Below, piece after piece: positions 1-9,782 of a DNA stretch of 64,000 nucleotides. The stretch lies in NCBI GenBank assembly GCA_022410635.1, contig JAJVDF010000489.1, forward strand, positions 454,453-518,452. The letters are read 5' to 3'. Every line of letters begins with the position of its first letter. The stretch's first letter is position 1. The stretch comes from Tretioscincus oriximinensis. Lineage: Eukaryota > Chordata > Lepidosauria > Squamata > Gymnophthalmidae. The position numbers and the translations under genes are program-made. Under the pieces are notes generated by a model that worked only from the letters and a program-made list of their open reading frames with translations, made no database searches and was not told the origin of the DNA.

Positions 1-262
1 CAGAGGGCACTCCTTAAAACTGTTGGGTAGAAAAGTGAGAACAGACAAAGGAAAGTATTTTTTCACCCAGAGGGTCATCGGCCTGTGGAATTTACTTCCT
101 GAAGAGGTAGTGGTAGCTAACAGCTTGGATAGTTTCAAGACAGGACTAGACAGGTTTATGGACACTAAGGGTATAAATGGATACTAAGATAGTTGTCTGG
201 ATGTAGCCTCCGGGATGGAGCAACAGGCAGGACTTTTGAAATACCATTTGCAGGGAGTCACG
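1..262 (+). mobile_element. CR1-like LINE, 3' end (runs in from the left edge)
   Basis: This is the end of the ORF2 of a CR1/Jockey-group non-LTR retrotransposon plus the start of its 3' untranslated region. Positions 2-187 read through in one frame and end with residues INGY followed by TAA, the usual end of this family. The frame includes FFTQRV and NSLDSFKTGLDRF, which recur in the copies at 15.7, 32.6 and 58.0 kb. The untranslated part carries the family motif CATTTGCAGGGAGTCA. The 5' part lies outside the window. The reading frame is intact as far as it is visible, but with only 61 codons nothing can be said about activity. Confidence 0.85.
2..187 (+). pseudogene. CR1-like ORF2, C-terminal 61 codons
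   Basis: C-terminal tail of a retrotransposon polymerase protein, lying beyond the reverse transcriptase domain. It is open to the left edge and stops at 185-187. The residues KYFFTQRVIGLWNLLPEE and LDSFKTGLDRF match the equivalent part of the minus-strand copy ending near 15723. No catalytic residue lies in this piece. It is a partial transposon gene and not a host gene. Confidence 0.8.
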
Positions 263-284
263 AACAGGGTTAGACAACTTCCCA

Positions 285-442
285 TGTTGTCTAATCCTGT
301 CTTAAAGCTATATACACTACTAGCTACCACCAGGTCTTTATCCTGTCTTTACTGAGAGGATAATTGGCCTGTGGAATTGAGTTCCAAAAGAGATAGTAGT
401 AGCTGGCAGTCTGGATAGTTTTAAGACAGGATTAGATAAGAT
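285..442. repeat. Inverted pair of short CR1-like ORF2-tail fragments
   Basis: Positions 287-330, read on the minus strand, resemble 391-440 read on the plus strand. Both correspond to the 'LDSFKTGLD' part of the CR1-like ORF2 tail (sense motif AAGACAGGATTAGA). The result is a diverged hairpin immediately after the 3' end of the upstream copy. It may reflect two further insertions or an inverted duplication of the neighbour. Confidence 0.55.
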
Positions 443-1161
443 NTAAAATTGTCTAGAGCCCATTGTATAACCCAAAAAGCAATGGACTTAATTCCACTAG
501 TCTAACATTTTCAACAAGCTCATGTCTGCTCAATTTCTGACAAGACAAACATTATTTCTCTGTTAATTTTTTATAGAAGTAAACTTCTAAAGTTGGTATA
601 ACAAAAACAAAAGCTAGCAAGACCAAACTTTGCTAGGTAAATACATGCTCATTTGTGTCACAAATATATGTACATTCATTGCTTGTGCTCACCTCAAAAG
701 TAATCTCAAGNGCACAGGCCTCCCATTCTAATCATTAGCTTTGGGTACTGGAGGCTTGTGATATTTATGGGTTAATTCTTTTTCTCCCCATCATGAAAGT
801 TAATGTGCAGCAGATGGAAAAGGTGGAGTTAGCCTCTCTGTTACTGCTGTGGCTGCTTGAACACAGCCCACATGTCCTTTAATTAAGCTTTGTGCAAGCC
901 AAATAGCTGGGGGCCAAATGGGAGGCCCATAGGCCTTATCTAGGTTGAAAGTGGTTTTCTTCCTCTTTGTTTTGTGTGGAAGTAGAAAAATGAAAAAATA
1001 ATTATTTGATGAGTCACATTCATGTTTGATATAAGTCTGTGTGTGCACGTAGATATAGTTGTGTTTGACAAAAATGATAATGTTCTTCTCTAGCTGGTGT
1101 GGAATTATGTAAAAACTTGTAATTTAACTTTTTTTTGTTCATATGAGCACCCAATCAATAA

Positions 1162-1189
1162 CCCCCCCCCCCCCAAAAAAAAAAAAAAA
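1162..1189. repeat. Poly(C)/poly(A) double homopolymer
   Basis: Thirteen C residues (1162-1174) followed directly by fifteen A residues (1175-1189). This is a simple-sequence tract, prone to sequencing length error. Confidence 0.95.
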
Positions 1190-1780
1190 TGTTCAGACTC
1201 TGCTTGCAATTTAGGGTATCCTGGAAAGGAGTTGAGACACAGTATGTGGAATTCATAAGCAGTGGGACCTTAATGGATTGATTTTGCTGATGTTGTCAGT
1301 TGACCCAATAAATATTAATGACTTTGGATTCCTGCCACCCCACTAGCTTCCTCCTAAGCTTTTTTCTCNTAAGAACTAAAACTCAAGGGTTACTATTTTT
1401 TTTTAAAAAAGGATGATGCAGGTTGACAAGGATGACGAGGTAAAAGGCAAGCCATGCAGATAACAACTACATGTAATCAGTGTTTTATTACCATCCCCAG
1501 GAAGTAGGAATAGGTATTTAGGCAAGAAAAGAAAGTCGATTGGTGCAAGGAAAGTTAATTATGGCTAAGTATTTGACAGGAAATTAGAAAATGCAGACAG
1601 AAGAAACATGCTTTCAAAACAAGGCAGGAAATCTCCAGTCATTTCAGACTGTGTATCAAAATCCACAAAGCGAGTGTTGAAAATAGAAGTTTAAACAAAA
1701 GTACCTTATCTGATAAAGACATTTTGAACACAAAGGGAAATTTATATATTAAGCTGGGAGTCTTAAAATAAACTGATCAT

Positions 1781-1796
1781 TCTCTCTCTCTCTCTC
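1781..1796. repeat. (TC)8 microsatellite
   Basis: Eight uninterrupted TC units. Confidence 0.9.
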
Positions 1797-2651
1797 ACTC
1801 TGTATAGTATTAACTTCCATCTGAGCGATCTGTAAATGCAGCAAGCCCTTGTATAAATGGAATAAGTTTATCTTAAAGCACACTCTGCCTGCTATTTGTG
1901 TAAACATTGTTTATCACTCTTTTGCAGAAGTTGTAAAGGTAGACTTATGGATGTAGGCTGAAGCTGATAAATATGTGCATATTTTTTAAAAGTACTAGGC
2001 AGAGCTGATATTATTCATTTGATCTGCTAGTATGCATAGACAGAGCAGCGGGTTGCCTATGTTGGGGATGAATTTGAACAGAAAATAGNATTTTAAAGAA
2101 GGGGTTCAAAATGTCTGTAGGTTGGCAGAGTGCCAGGTATTTNTTACAGTTTTAGCTATGGAGTACTCAATTTTCAAAACTTACCATATCTGTGTCGTTA
2201 TTCTTTCAAAAAGCACAGAAACATGGTTTTTGAAACGTACTTATTTTTAAGAACAAAATGCTCATACGCCTGTGTTCCTGCTAGTGTCTCTAAATTCTTC
2301 CAGGTTTCAAAGCTTGAAAACCGTATCAACAAACACCTAATTCCATTTTGCTGAGCTCAGTAAACTCAAGGGATTTTCAGTAATGACAGAGACAGCAAAG
2401 CCAAACTCCTCTTCCAGAAGACTTTTGGAAATGATTTTCCCATTTACCCGTATGGCACACATTCTTGTCTGATTTTCTTTTCTTCAGCAGTCAGAACGAG
2501 CATGTAGGGTCTGAGTGTTTGCCTCATTCCTGAATAATGGCCTGAGATAATTGCAGTGCACAGAACCTTTTCACAAGTTTACATTTACCTTGTTGTGAAG
2601 GCAAGATGAGGTGCCTCTTGTGAGCCAGGAGTAGGTGAGTGAGGAAGAATA

Positions 2652-2724
2652 ATCCTGCATTGAGCAAGGGCTTGGACCCAATGACCCTGGAGGTCCCTTC
2701 CAAATCTATAATTCTATGATTCTA
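2652..2724 (+). mobile_element. CR1 LINE, extreme 3' end
   Basis: The sequence contains CCTGGAGGTCCCTTCCAA and then AATTCTATGATTCTA. The 'GAGGTCCCTTCCA' block followed by repeats of the octamer ATTCTATG is the hallmark 3' terminus of CR1. Only about 70 bases remain. The tail is followed directly by a SINE on the opposite strand. Confidence 0.8.
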
Positions 2725-2888
2725 AGAATAACTGGGTTTTTATACCCCATTTTTCTCACCCAAAGCAGCTTACAAAGGTATTTTTCTCCCGAAGGCTTAT
2801 ATTCTATCTTTTCCACCAGGCTGTGATGGTTCCATTTATCTAGTTGCAGTCAGTTGCAATTTCTTGCAATTCTTGCTTTCGAATAGAA
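2725..2888 (-). mobile_element. tRNA-derived SINE, copy A (3' part)
   Basis: The minus-strand 3' portion of the SINE family seen intact at 6293-6598. Reading left to right it shows the tail, the 'ACCCC...CTCACC' block, the 'GGCTTATATTCTATCTT' block and the 'CAGTTGCAATTTCTTGCAA' block, then breaks at GAATAG. The tRNA-like head is missing. It abuts copy B with no spacer. Confidence 0.75.
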
Positions 2889-3157
2889 GAAGAAGAAGAA
2901 CTGGGTTCTTATACCCCGCTTTTTTCACCTTTTAAAGGGACTCAAAGTGGCTTACAAGGGTATTTTTNCCTGAAGGCTTACATGTATTTACTTGCATTCA
3001 GTTGCAATTTCTTGCAATTCATGCTTTTGAATAGCTGGGTTGGCTAGAGCTACAGGATAGTGGAAGGTGCTCACCCCTCCCCATGTCCCACACAGGGCTT
3101 CGAAACCCAGTCTCCCAGATGAGAGACGGATTCCTTAGCAACTGAGCTGTCCGTGCC
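2884..3157 (-). mobile_element. tRNA-derived SINE, copy B (near full length)
   Basis: It begins with the reverse of the (TTC)n tail (AGAAGAAGAAGAAGAA) and runs to the reversed tRNA-like head. The reversed B box (GGCTTCGAAACCC) lies near 3098 and the reversed A box (CTGAGCTGTCC) near 3143. About 270 bases long with one N. It lies between two partial copies in the same orientation, so this is either a nested insertion or a local head-to-tail duplication. Confidence 0.8.
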
Positions 3158-3366
3158 GAAGGCTCACATTCTATCTTCCCCGCCAGGCTCTGGTGGTTCC
3201 CATGTATCTACTTGCATTCAGTTGCAATTTCTTGCAATTCATGCTTTCGAATAGCTGCGTTGACTAGAGCTACAGGTTAGTGGAAGGTGTTCACCCCTCC
3301 CCATGTCCCACTCAGGGCCTTGAAACGCGATCTCGCAGATGAGAGACTGTCTCCTTAATGACTGCA
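3158..3366 (-). mobile_element. tRNA-derived SINE, copy C (3' tail missing)
   Basis: It starts abruptly at GAAGGCTCACATTCTATC, so the (TTC)n tail and the L2-like end are absent. It carries the body and a degraded tRNA head (reversed B box near 3322) and stops about 12 bases short of the usual 5' end, where the L2 begins. Confidence 0.75.
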
Positions 3367-3373
3367 GGTATGC

Positions 3374-3613
3374 TTGGAAGAAACGGATTATCTAGACACA
3401 TTTCAATCTGACTTCAGACCTGGTCATGGTACAGAAACCACCTTGGTTGCCCTGGTTGATGACCTTCTCTGGGAGAGGAATGAAGGCAATGTGACCCTGT
3501 TGGTTCTCCTGGACCACTCAGGGCTTTTGATACCATTGACCATGGTATCCTTCTGCAGNGGCATTTGGAGTTTAGGAGTTGATGTCAATGCATTGCAGTG
3601 GTCCCACTCCTAA
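3374..3613 (+). pseudogene. L2 ORF2 fragment, RT fingers/palm region
   Basis: An 80-codon frame holding FQSDFRPGHGTETTLVALVD and LLVLLDHS, the L2 equivalent of the 'FRPGHGTETALV...LLVLLDLSAAFD' stretch. The catalytic aspartate neighbourhood is damaged (LLDHSGLL in place of LLDLSAAFD). It ends at a stop. The next recognisable RT motif, YADDTQLYL, is encoded at 3741-3767 in a different frame. This is a dead polymerase gene fragment. Confidence 0.8.
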
Positions 3614-3740
3614 AGGCCACTTCCAGAGAGTGATAGTGGGGCAGTCTTGCTCGACACCTGGGGAGCTCACTTGTGGGGTTCTTCCTCTCCCCAATGATGA
3701 TCACTGGGAGAGGTCTTCAGGAGATTTGAAGTGTCATTAA

Positions 3741-3767
3741 TATGCAGATGACACTCAGCTCTATCTC
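3741..3767 (+). pseudogene. L2 RT motif C (YADD) remnant
   Basis: Translation from 3741 gives YADDTQLYL, the catalytic YADD box of L2 reverse transcriptase. It survives in a frame separated by stops from both the upstream fragment (3374-3613) and the downstream fragment (3978-4355). Confidence 0.8.
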
Positions 3768-3977
3768 TCTGTTCCATCTGAATCAGGAGAGGCGGTTGAA
3801 GTGCTTGACAGGTTCCTGGAATCAGTAATGGGCTGGATGGGGGCCAATAAATTGAAGCTGAATCCAGACAAGATGGAGTTGCTGTGTGTTGGAGCATCCC
3901 AGGTTCGTGAAGTGGGGAGGCACCCTATCTTTGATGGGATAGAATTGCCCTAAAGGGGTCGGGTGTGAAATCTGGGA

Positions 3978-4355
3978 GTGCTTCTGGACTCTGCCCTGAC
4001 ACTTGAAAACCAGGAGGAGGCTGTGGCCAGGAGTGCTTACTTCCAGTTATGTCTGGTTCGCCAGTTACGGCCACCTCTGAACAGGGATGATTTAGCCACA
4101 GTAATCCATGCTCTGGTAGCTTCCAGATTGGACTATTCAAATGCGCTCTATATGGGGCTGCCCTTGAAAATGGTTTGGAAGCTGCAGTTGGTGCAGAATA
4201 CAGCAGCTGGACTGCTGACTGGAGCGGCTGGCTGGACACACATCATGCTGGTCTTGAAAGAGCTGTACTGGCTGTCAACCCACTATCGAGCCCAGTTCAA
4301 ATTGTTAACCTTAATGTATAAGGCCCTAAATAACTTGGGGACCCCAAATATCTAA
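3978..4355 (+). pseudogene. L2 ORF2 fragment, C-terminal region
   Basis: A 125-codon open frame with DYSNALYMGLPLKMVWKLQ and LVQNTAAGLLTGA, matching the L2 post-RT region (family form DYCNALYLGLPLK...LQLVQNAAARLLTG). The stop after LGTPNI comes before the family's usual end, so the remaining coding part up to about 4590 is out of frame. The same region is found plus-strand at 7.2 and 13.7 kb and minus-strand at 24.2 and 48.5 kb. Confidence 0.85.
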
Positions 4356-4733
4356 AGGAACGCCTTCTCCCATATAGACCTGCCCCTGCCTTAAGATCTG
4401 CAGGGGAGGGTCTCCTGGTTATATCACCCTTTTCAACAGTCAATTGAATGAGAACCCAGAGTAGGGTCTTCTCAGTGGTTGCCCCCAGTCTATGGAATAG
4501 ACTCCCCCTCGAGGTTTGTCTGTCATCATCACTCTATTCTTTTAGAAGATCTTTGAAGATGCACATTTTTCACTTGGCCTTTGGCTAAGAAATGTTATTC
4601 TCTTCCTACTTCTGGATACTGTTTTTATATTGTTTTTAATGGTAATTTTGTATTGTTGCTTTTATTGTTGGCTGCCCTGAGACCTTTGGGTATAGGGCAG
4701 GGTATAAATGTAAATAAATAAAACTTGTGCCAC

Positions 4734-5279
4734 TCGTGAAGGCATAACATGTAGGCCATTGGCTACTGACTCCACTCTGTGCTGCAATTGTGTGCAAATA
4801 GGATGCCTTTCCCTGGGTAAGGCAGAACTGTGGTCAACTGTGGTCATGCTTTCTGCTTCCAGGTACAAGTCTGTCCTCCATATCATTGCTGTACTAGGCA
4901 AAAACCAACAACCCCTCATGTGAATCTGAATCCTGAAGCTAAAATGTGCTAGCGATTTCTAGGCATTATTGGAGGAACTACTGTTACTTTATATTTTGCA
5001 GCAGATCTTGCCCAAAATGTGTCTGGATGCTTGTACATGTTCATGTGTCACCATGCTCTTTGTAAATATTTCTAAGTGATGAGTGTTCAGATGCTACTTG
5101 AACACATAAACCCATAAGCAATCACTTACCTTGTTTAACTAACCTTAATGAAAATATTTTTTCTTGGTCTTTAGATAGGTTTCACTGTATAAAGGCATTC
5201 TATTATTCTTCCTCCTGTATTCTGGAATAAACGAGAATGGATTGTGACTGTTCTCTTTGGTGTAAGAATATAATACCTC
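4734..5279. other. No gene or clear repeat
   Basis: Unique-looking AT-rich DNA. The open frames are short and without recognisable motifs. Confidence 0.45.
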
Positions 5280-5475
5280 TTCAGCTTTCTTATCTCAAGA
5301 CTAAACATGTCTAGTTCTCTCATCCTTTAAGGACTTTGTCTTTAATCCGTTGTACTTATTAATTCCTCTTCTCTGAATCTGTTCCAGCCAGTCACTCTTT
5401 TTTAAATGGAAGGGTCCAAATCAAGTGGGGCATAAACCAGTGCCAAGAAAAGTAGAACTCTAGATAAACTAACTT
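5280..5475 (-). mobile_element. CR1 LINE fragment, degraded
   Basis: On the plus strand the segment reads AGACTAAACATGTCTAGTTC..., AATCTGTTCCAGCCAG and CCAGTGCCAAGAAAAGTAGA. This follows the reversed C-terminal coding region of vertebrate CR1 (the 'LERVQRRATK' region and the stretch before it). It is heavily diverged with no open frame. Confidence 0.6.
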
Positions 5476-6292
5476 AACTCTGGTTTTTACTGCCCTTATT
5501 AGCACCAGTTTTGACTTTGTAGTTCAGACTTTCCTTCCTCCCCCTCTGTCTGCAAAAACTGGTTCTTTTACTATAGTGCGTATTATGTCATCCTCTCTGA
5601 CAATTTTACAGCACATACAGATGGAGGGATGTGAAATCCAAGCAGGGGAGAGAGGCCTGTGGAAAGAGTTTTGCTCACACAGCAGAAATGACTTCGCCTA
5701 ATATGACATACTTGCTTGCTTTGAGACAGTGGGATTTAGAGGCACAAGGGATTTTGAAATGAATGCTACCAAAGTTAATATTATAAACGCTCCAGTCATA
5801 GCTATGAATCAGCAATGCATCATTGTGCTGCTTCGATCTTCTGGGAAATGTCAGATGATATTTTTTCTGGATTACTGACCTGACTAAAGTCATAGTCTGC
5901 CAGCCATTCTGCTGTCTGATTCCCTAGCACCCATGTGAGACTCCCCATGCAAGTTCCAACAACATTAATAAAGCCTCTGCTGTGTGTGATATGGTGGACT
6001 TCTGTTGTAAAGAATTTTGGAGGTGGTATATTTAGTAAAAACTTACTCTGTAAGTGATGTGCCCATCACAAGGTTACCACAGATCAAAAATGTCACTTAG
6101 GCATGCAATTAAGCAAATAATTTGTGTTGGAGTCAGACTACTACTTCCATGGAGGAGCCCTATTTTTAAAAGTTGGTAGACTATGGTTGTAGAATTTGAT
6201 TTCTGTTCCTTCTTTCTCCAGCTTGCATTGCCAACTCCCCACTTTTTGATAAATCATCCAGCCCTTCAATCATATATGCAGCCAATATGCAG
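5476..6292. other. No gene or clear repeat
   Basis: Unique-looking DNA with no long open frame. It ends where the SINE at 6293 begins. Confidence 0.45.
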
Positions 6293-6598
6293 GCACGGAT
6301 AGCTCAGTCACTTAGGAATTCGTCTCTCGCCTGGGAGATCGGGTTTCGAAGCCCTGTGTGGGACGTGGGGAGGGGTGAGCACCTTCCACTAGCCTGTAGC
6401 TCTAGCCAATCCAGCTATTCGAAAGCATGAATTGCAAGAAATTGCAACTGACTGCAAGTAGATACATGGGAACCACCATAGCCTGGTGGGGAAGATAGAA
6501 TGTGAGCCTTTGGGCAAAATATATCCTTGTAAGCCACTTTGAGTCCCTTTGAAAGGTGAGAAAAGNGGGGTATAAGAACCAAGTTCTTCTTCTTCTTC
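6293..6598 (+). mobile_element. tRNA-derived SINE with L2-like 3' end, best copy
   Basis: The reference copy for this family in the window, about 305 bases. The head is tRNA-like, with an RNA polymerase III A box TAGCTCAGTC (6300-6309) and a B box GGTTTCGAAGCC (6342-6353). A unique body follows (GGGGAGGGGTGAGCACC, GAATTGCAAGAAATTGCAA). The 3' part reads TTGTAAGCCACTTTGAGTCC and GGGGTATAAGAA, resembling the L2 3' terminus, and then a TTC repeat tail (6586-6597). The L2-like end suggests mobilisation by L2 in trans, as established for other SINEs that share LINE tails. Relatives lie at 2725-3366, 8498, 33869 and 37408. Confidence 0.88.
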
Positions 6599-7204
6599 AA
6601 TACAAGAAACTTGTGGGAAGATGAGAATGAGTCACAATTCCTATAGTGAGTTTCTCTTTTCCGATGTTGAGTTAAGGTAGGCCACAAATATCTAACTGGG
6701 GGCCATAGTAAATTAACACCTTTGTTCTCTCTCTCCTTTGCATGGTTCCTTATGACACTGAATTTCAGAGAATCTTCAGAGTGATTCATTGCATGTCTTG
6801 TTCTTGTTGATATGTTAGATGCACATATATATCATATCCAGGTACCAACTGAATGGCAAAAGAACAGAGTGTCTGGGTTACCCCTGCTAAGGAGAAGTAG
6901 CTGATGATTCCAGGATCTTCTCTCACATCTTCACAGATCCTGTGGTGACTGTCAACATGGCAACTGGAATAGTGTGTATATGCAAACTGCATGCTAACAC
7001 TTCAAGAGAAGTGCAGTGCTTTCCCCCTCCTGCAAGATTCTTGCCATTAATTCCCAAATGCCAACTGCTCTAGATTTTCAGGAAAGCAAGAATTAATAAT
7101 AAAAATTGGCTTCAATAATGTATAGAGCCTTTTTAGTTAACAAAATTTTGATTTTCTTCAATCTTAGAAGCACTTGAAGAACCTGGAGAAACTGATCAGG
7201 TTGG
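6599..7204. other. No gene or clear repeat
   Basis: Unique-looking DNA. The minus-strand frames here are short and unrecognised. Confidence 0.45.
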
Positions 7205-7510
7205 TTTGGAAAATTTGCTAATTTGTATGCTTATGAGTTTGTATACTTGGGTGGGCTATGTTTGGATCACATTGATAGCTTTCTGGTTAGATTATTGTAA
7301 TGTGTTCCCTATGGGATTGCTCTTGAAGATGATTCAGAAGCTGTGCCTGGAATTAAATGTAGAGGCAAGNCTGTTTATGGACATTGCTGGCTAAACACAT
7401 GTCATGCAAATTTTAAAACAGCTGCATTGGTCGCCAATTCACTTTTGAGCTCATTTAAAGATTTTAGCTTCGACTTAAAACCCTAATCAAGCGAGGCCCC
7501 AGTTTAAATG
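7205..7510 (+). mobile_element. L2 LINE fragment, very old
   Basis: Conceptual translation gives degraded L2 C-terminal motifs: LDYCNVFPMGLLLKMIQKL near 7290-7345 (family LDYCNALYLGLPLKTIRKL), then a 'LKQLHWSPIHF'-like stretch near 7418-7445. There are multiple stops and no ends. The homology fades after about 7510, and any continuation to 7780 is uncertain. Confidence 0.7.
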
Positions 7511-8497
7511 CCTGCATCGTAAATTGTACAGATGTGCAAAGGCTGAGGGGTCTTGCAGGTCAGGAATGCAAGCTTTCATTTGGGAACTGAGCCTGGAGTT
7601 AGCCCCAGTAAATTGCTATGCAGAATCTGCTCTCCACTTTTCAAAATCTCTACAGAAGGAAGTAGTGAAAAAGAGAAGAGAAGCAGGCCATATGAAGCCA
7701 ATTCCAGCACAAATATTTGGTGTACTGTTTACTCCCACTGTTGACCAAAAGCTTCCTCTCTGTGTTGAGTTTCATGTAGTACAGTACCGTCCATTATTCA
7801 GCATTGGAGATTTTGTCCTTGATTCCCTGTAAATTGCTTTTAGAGGCATCTGGTATCTCTATTTCCAACCTGAAGGCAATATCTGAACCTTGATTCTAGT
7901 AGCCATTACTTTTACATTGATGATGCTCAAGACTTGGAGGGGAAATGTTTGCAAAATAAAAATGTGCCTCTGTCCCAAACTACTTTACAAAAGCTTTTTC
8001 GACACAATTTTAATCCATCTTCAGCCCTGAAGAACTGGACTAAACCAGAATAGGGAAGTTTTTTCTTAAACTCGATCCACGTTTGCAAGTGGGGATTTTA
8101 CTCANCTTCACTGCTTATTACCTATGGAAATTCAATACAAAAAAGAAAACAGTTATTGGAACCCTAAGTCATTCACTCTTGCAGGCAAACGACTGCGAGG
8201 CAAGGAAAGTCTCAGTAGTTCTCACAGGTGGTGTCCACATGGTACTATCTTCATGCGAAAATGGGACAGAGTGCTGTGGAAGTTGCATAAAATTACTAAG
8301 AAAAAGTATACTGTCAGCACTTTCTAGGTCTACTACTTCTGGACCCCTGCAATCGTCTCAGGCCTCTGTAATCATGCTCTTGCAGCAAGAGAAAAACCAT
8401 GTGTTTAAATCTTGGTAGAACAGCCTTTGAGGTGTAAATGGCCTGGAAGTGACAGTCTTTCAAGAGAGAGANCTGTTCTTAAAGCTCTGTATTGACT
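7511..8497. other. No gene recognised
   Basis: Two overlapping plus-strand frames (7524-7832, 102 codons; 8083-8418, 111 codons) lie here. Neither shows a domain, signal peptide or splice-site pairing that I can support. Treated as non-coding. Confidence 0.4.
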
Positions 8498-8713
8498 GAG
8501 AAGAAGGGTGAGCACCCTCTACTACCCTCAGCTTCTGCCTACTCAGCTGTTCGAAAGAAAGTAGACTTTCAATCTACATTTTAGCAGATTAATGAGTACC
8601 ACCACTCATCTGGTGGGGAAGATAGGAGAGATGTAAGCATTTGGGCAAAAATTAAGCTTGTAAGACATTCTGAGTTCCTTCAGGTGAGATAAAAAACAGA
8701 TTATTTTTCTTCT
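8498..8713 (+). mobile_element. tRNA-derived SINE, body and 3' part, degraded
   Basis: It retains GGGTGAGCACCCTCTA (8506-8521), CAGCTGTTCGAAAG, CATCTGGTGGGGAAGATAG and the end TTATTTTTCTTCTT. These correspond in order to the 6293-6598 copy. The tRNA head is gone. Confidence 0.75.
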
Positions 8714-9583
8714 TTTATGTAAGATACTAATGTAAATAAAAAAAGAGTAAAATTATACTGCCTGATCATCAAGAGGAAATTTGTACTGTACAGGAAGTCT
8801 GGAAGGAAGATATTATTGTGAATATCAAGATTATCACTTATTCTTTTGAGGCACAGAAGTCTTCAGACATGTCAAGTGATAACAACGTACATTCTTTATC
8901 TTGAATATGCACAAATTGACAACTGGTCTCTCAAAGCTATGTGCTCAATTTTCTAACTAAATTGAAGGCCTTGAAACATTTTATGTGGGTAAAAGCATGA
9001 TAAGCACGCCATTGCATGTACCTGTAAGCAAAACAGGAGGAGGCTTGGTTTTAAATTACATCTTACTTTCTTAGTAATCCTATAAAACTGTCAGAGACTG
9101 ATGGATCCTTGAGAGTTATGGCAATTTTCAGCACCCTGTTATCCAATGTCAAAAGACGAAAAATAAAAAAGTAAGGATTTAGTTTCTATGTAAGCGTTCC
9201 AAACTTGATTTTATTGCTCTTTGGAGGTGTGTATGGCAATTTGGTGCTCACCTTCAGAGAACAATCCTTAGAATTATTCCCACCCATTGCTTGGGAGACT
9301 ATTTCCTGGCTTTTGTATTCCCCCAGGCAGATTATTTTATGTTCCTAATCAGGAGCTAGGAGTGTAAAAGTTGTTTTCTAGCCTTTTTATATTCTATGTG
9401 TCTGACCCCCCCCCCCTCCATTGCTATTGAGTAAAGACATGTCATGTGATAGGAAAAACACAGAAAGGTTAAAATGCAGCCTTTAAACTATCTGCAGGAA
9501 TGGTTACGGACTGGTTAAATGCAGACAAAACAAAATGTCACAATAAAGAGAGCAAAAAGTTACCAGTGCAGCAGAACTGAAAA
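8714..9583. other. No gene or clear repeat
   Basis: Unique-looking DNA with an 11-base C run at 9406-9416. Confidence 0.45.
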
Positions 9584-9782
9584 TATAAATACACAATTTC
9601 AGAGAAATAGCTGTGTTAATCTAGTAGAAAGTCCAGCAAAGGAGCTAGCAGCACTTTGAGACTAANTTGAGAAAAGTGGGTGGCATAAGCTTTCGTAGAC
9701 GTCTACGAAAGCTTATGCCACCCACTTTTCTCAAGTTAGTCTCAAAGTGCTGCTAGCTCCTTTGCTNGACTATAAATACACA
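9584..9782 (-). mobile_element. PLE-derived inverted-repeat element with 12-bp target duplication
   Basis: The insertion spans 9596-9770 and is flanked by identical 12-bp direct repeats TATAAATACACA (9584-9595 and 9771-9782). Arms 9631-9700 and 9701-9770 are reverse complements over 70 bases with no spacer, and the only unmatched positions are the two N bases (9666, 9767). Left of the palindrome lies a single-copy tail (9596-9630) that reads on the minus strand TTTCTACTAGATTAACACAG and then CTATTTCTCTGAAAT. The arm sequence (GTCTACGAAAGCTTATGCC, TTAGTCTCAAAGTGCTGC) matches the 3' UTR of the PLE at 58.3 kb. The near-perfect arms indicate a young insertion or ongoing homogenisation. Confidence 0.85.

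Larger units (their letters stand above)
453..2651. other. No gene or clear interspersed repeat
   Basis: AT-rich non-coding DNA. It holds a 13-base C run followed by a 15-base A run (1162-1189) and a (TC)8 tract (1781-1796). The open frames here are short and show no recognisable protein motif. Confidence 0.5.
3366..4733 (+). mobile_element. L2 LINE, 5'-truncated, 1.37 kb
   Basis: A 5'-truncated L2-clade non-LTR retrotransposon. It covers the middle and 3' part of the reverse transcriptase, the C-terminal region, the 3' UTR and the typical tail (GAGACCTTTGGG, GGGTATAAATG and AAATAAATAAAA near 4680-4732). The polymerase is broken by several stops and frameshifts. The 3' end is the same sequence found reversed at 27.7, 35.8, 37.0 and 41.5 kb. 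It abuts the SINE cluster on its 5' side, and no target duplication is evident. Its divergence suggests an old, inactive copy. Confidence 0.9.

Noticed and set aside
6300..6353. Possible tRNA gene
   Set aside because: A and B boxes are present, but the sequence continues into a SINE body and (TTC)n tail, and it recurs in many copies.
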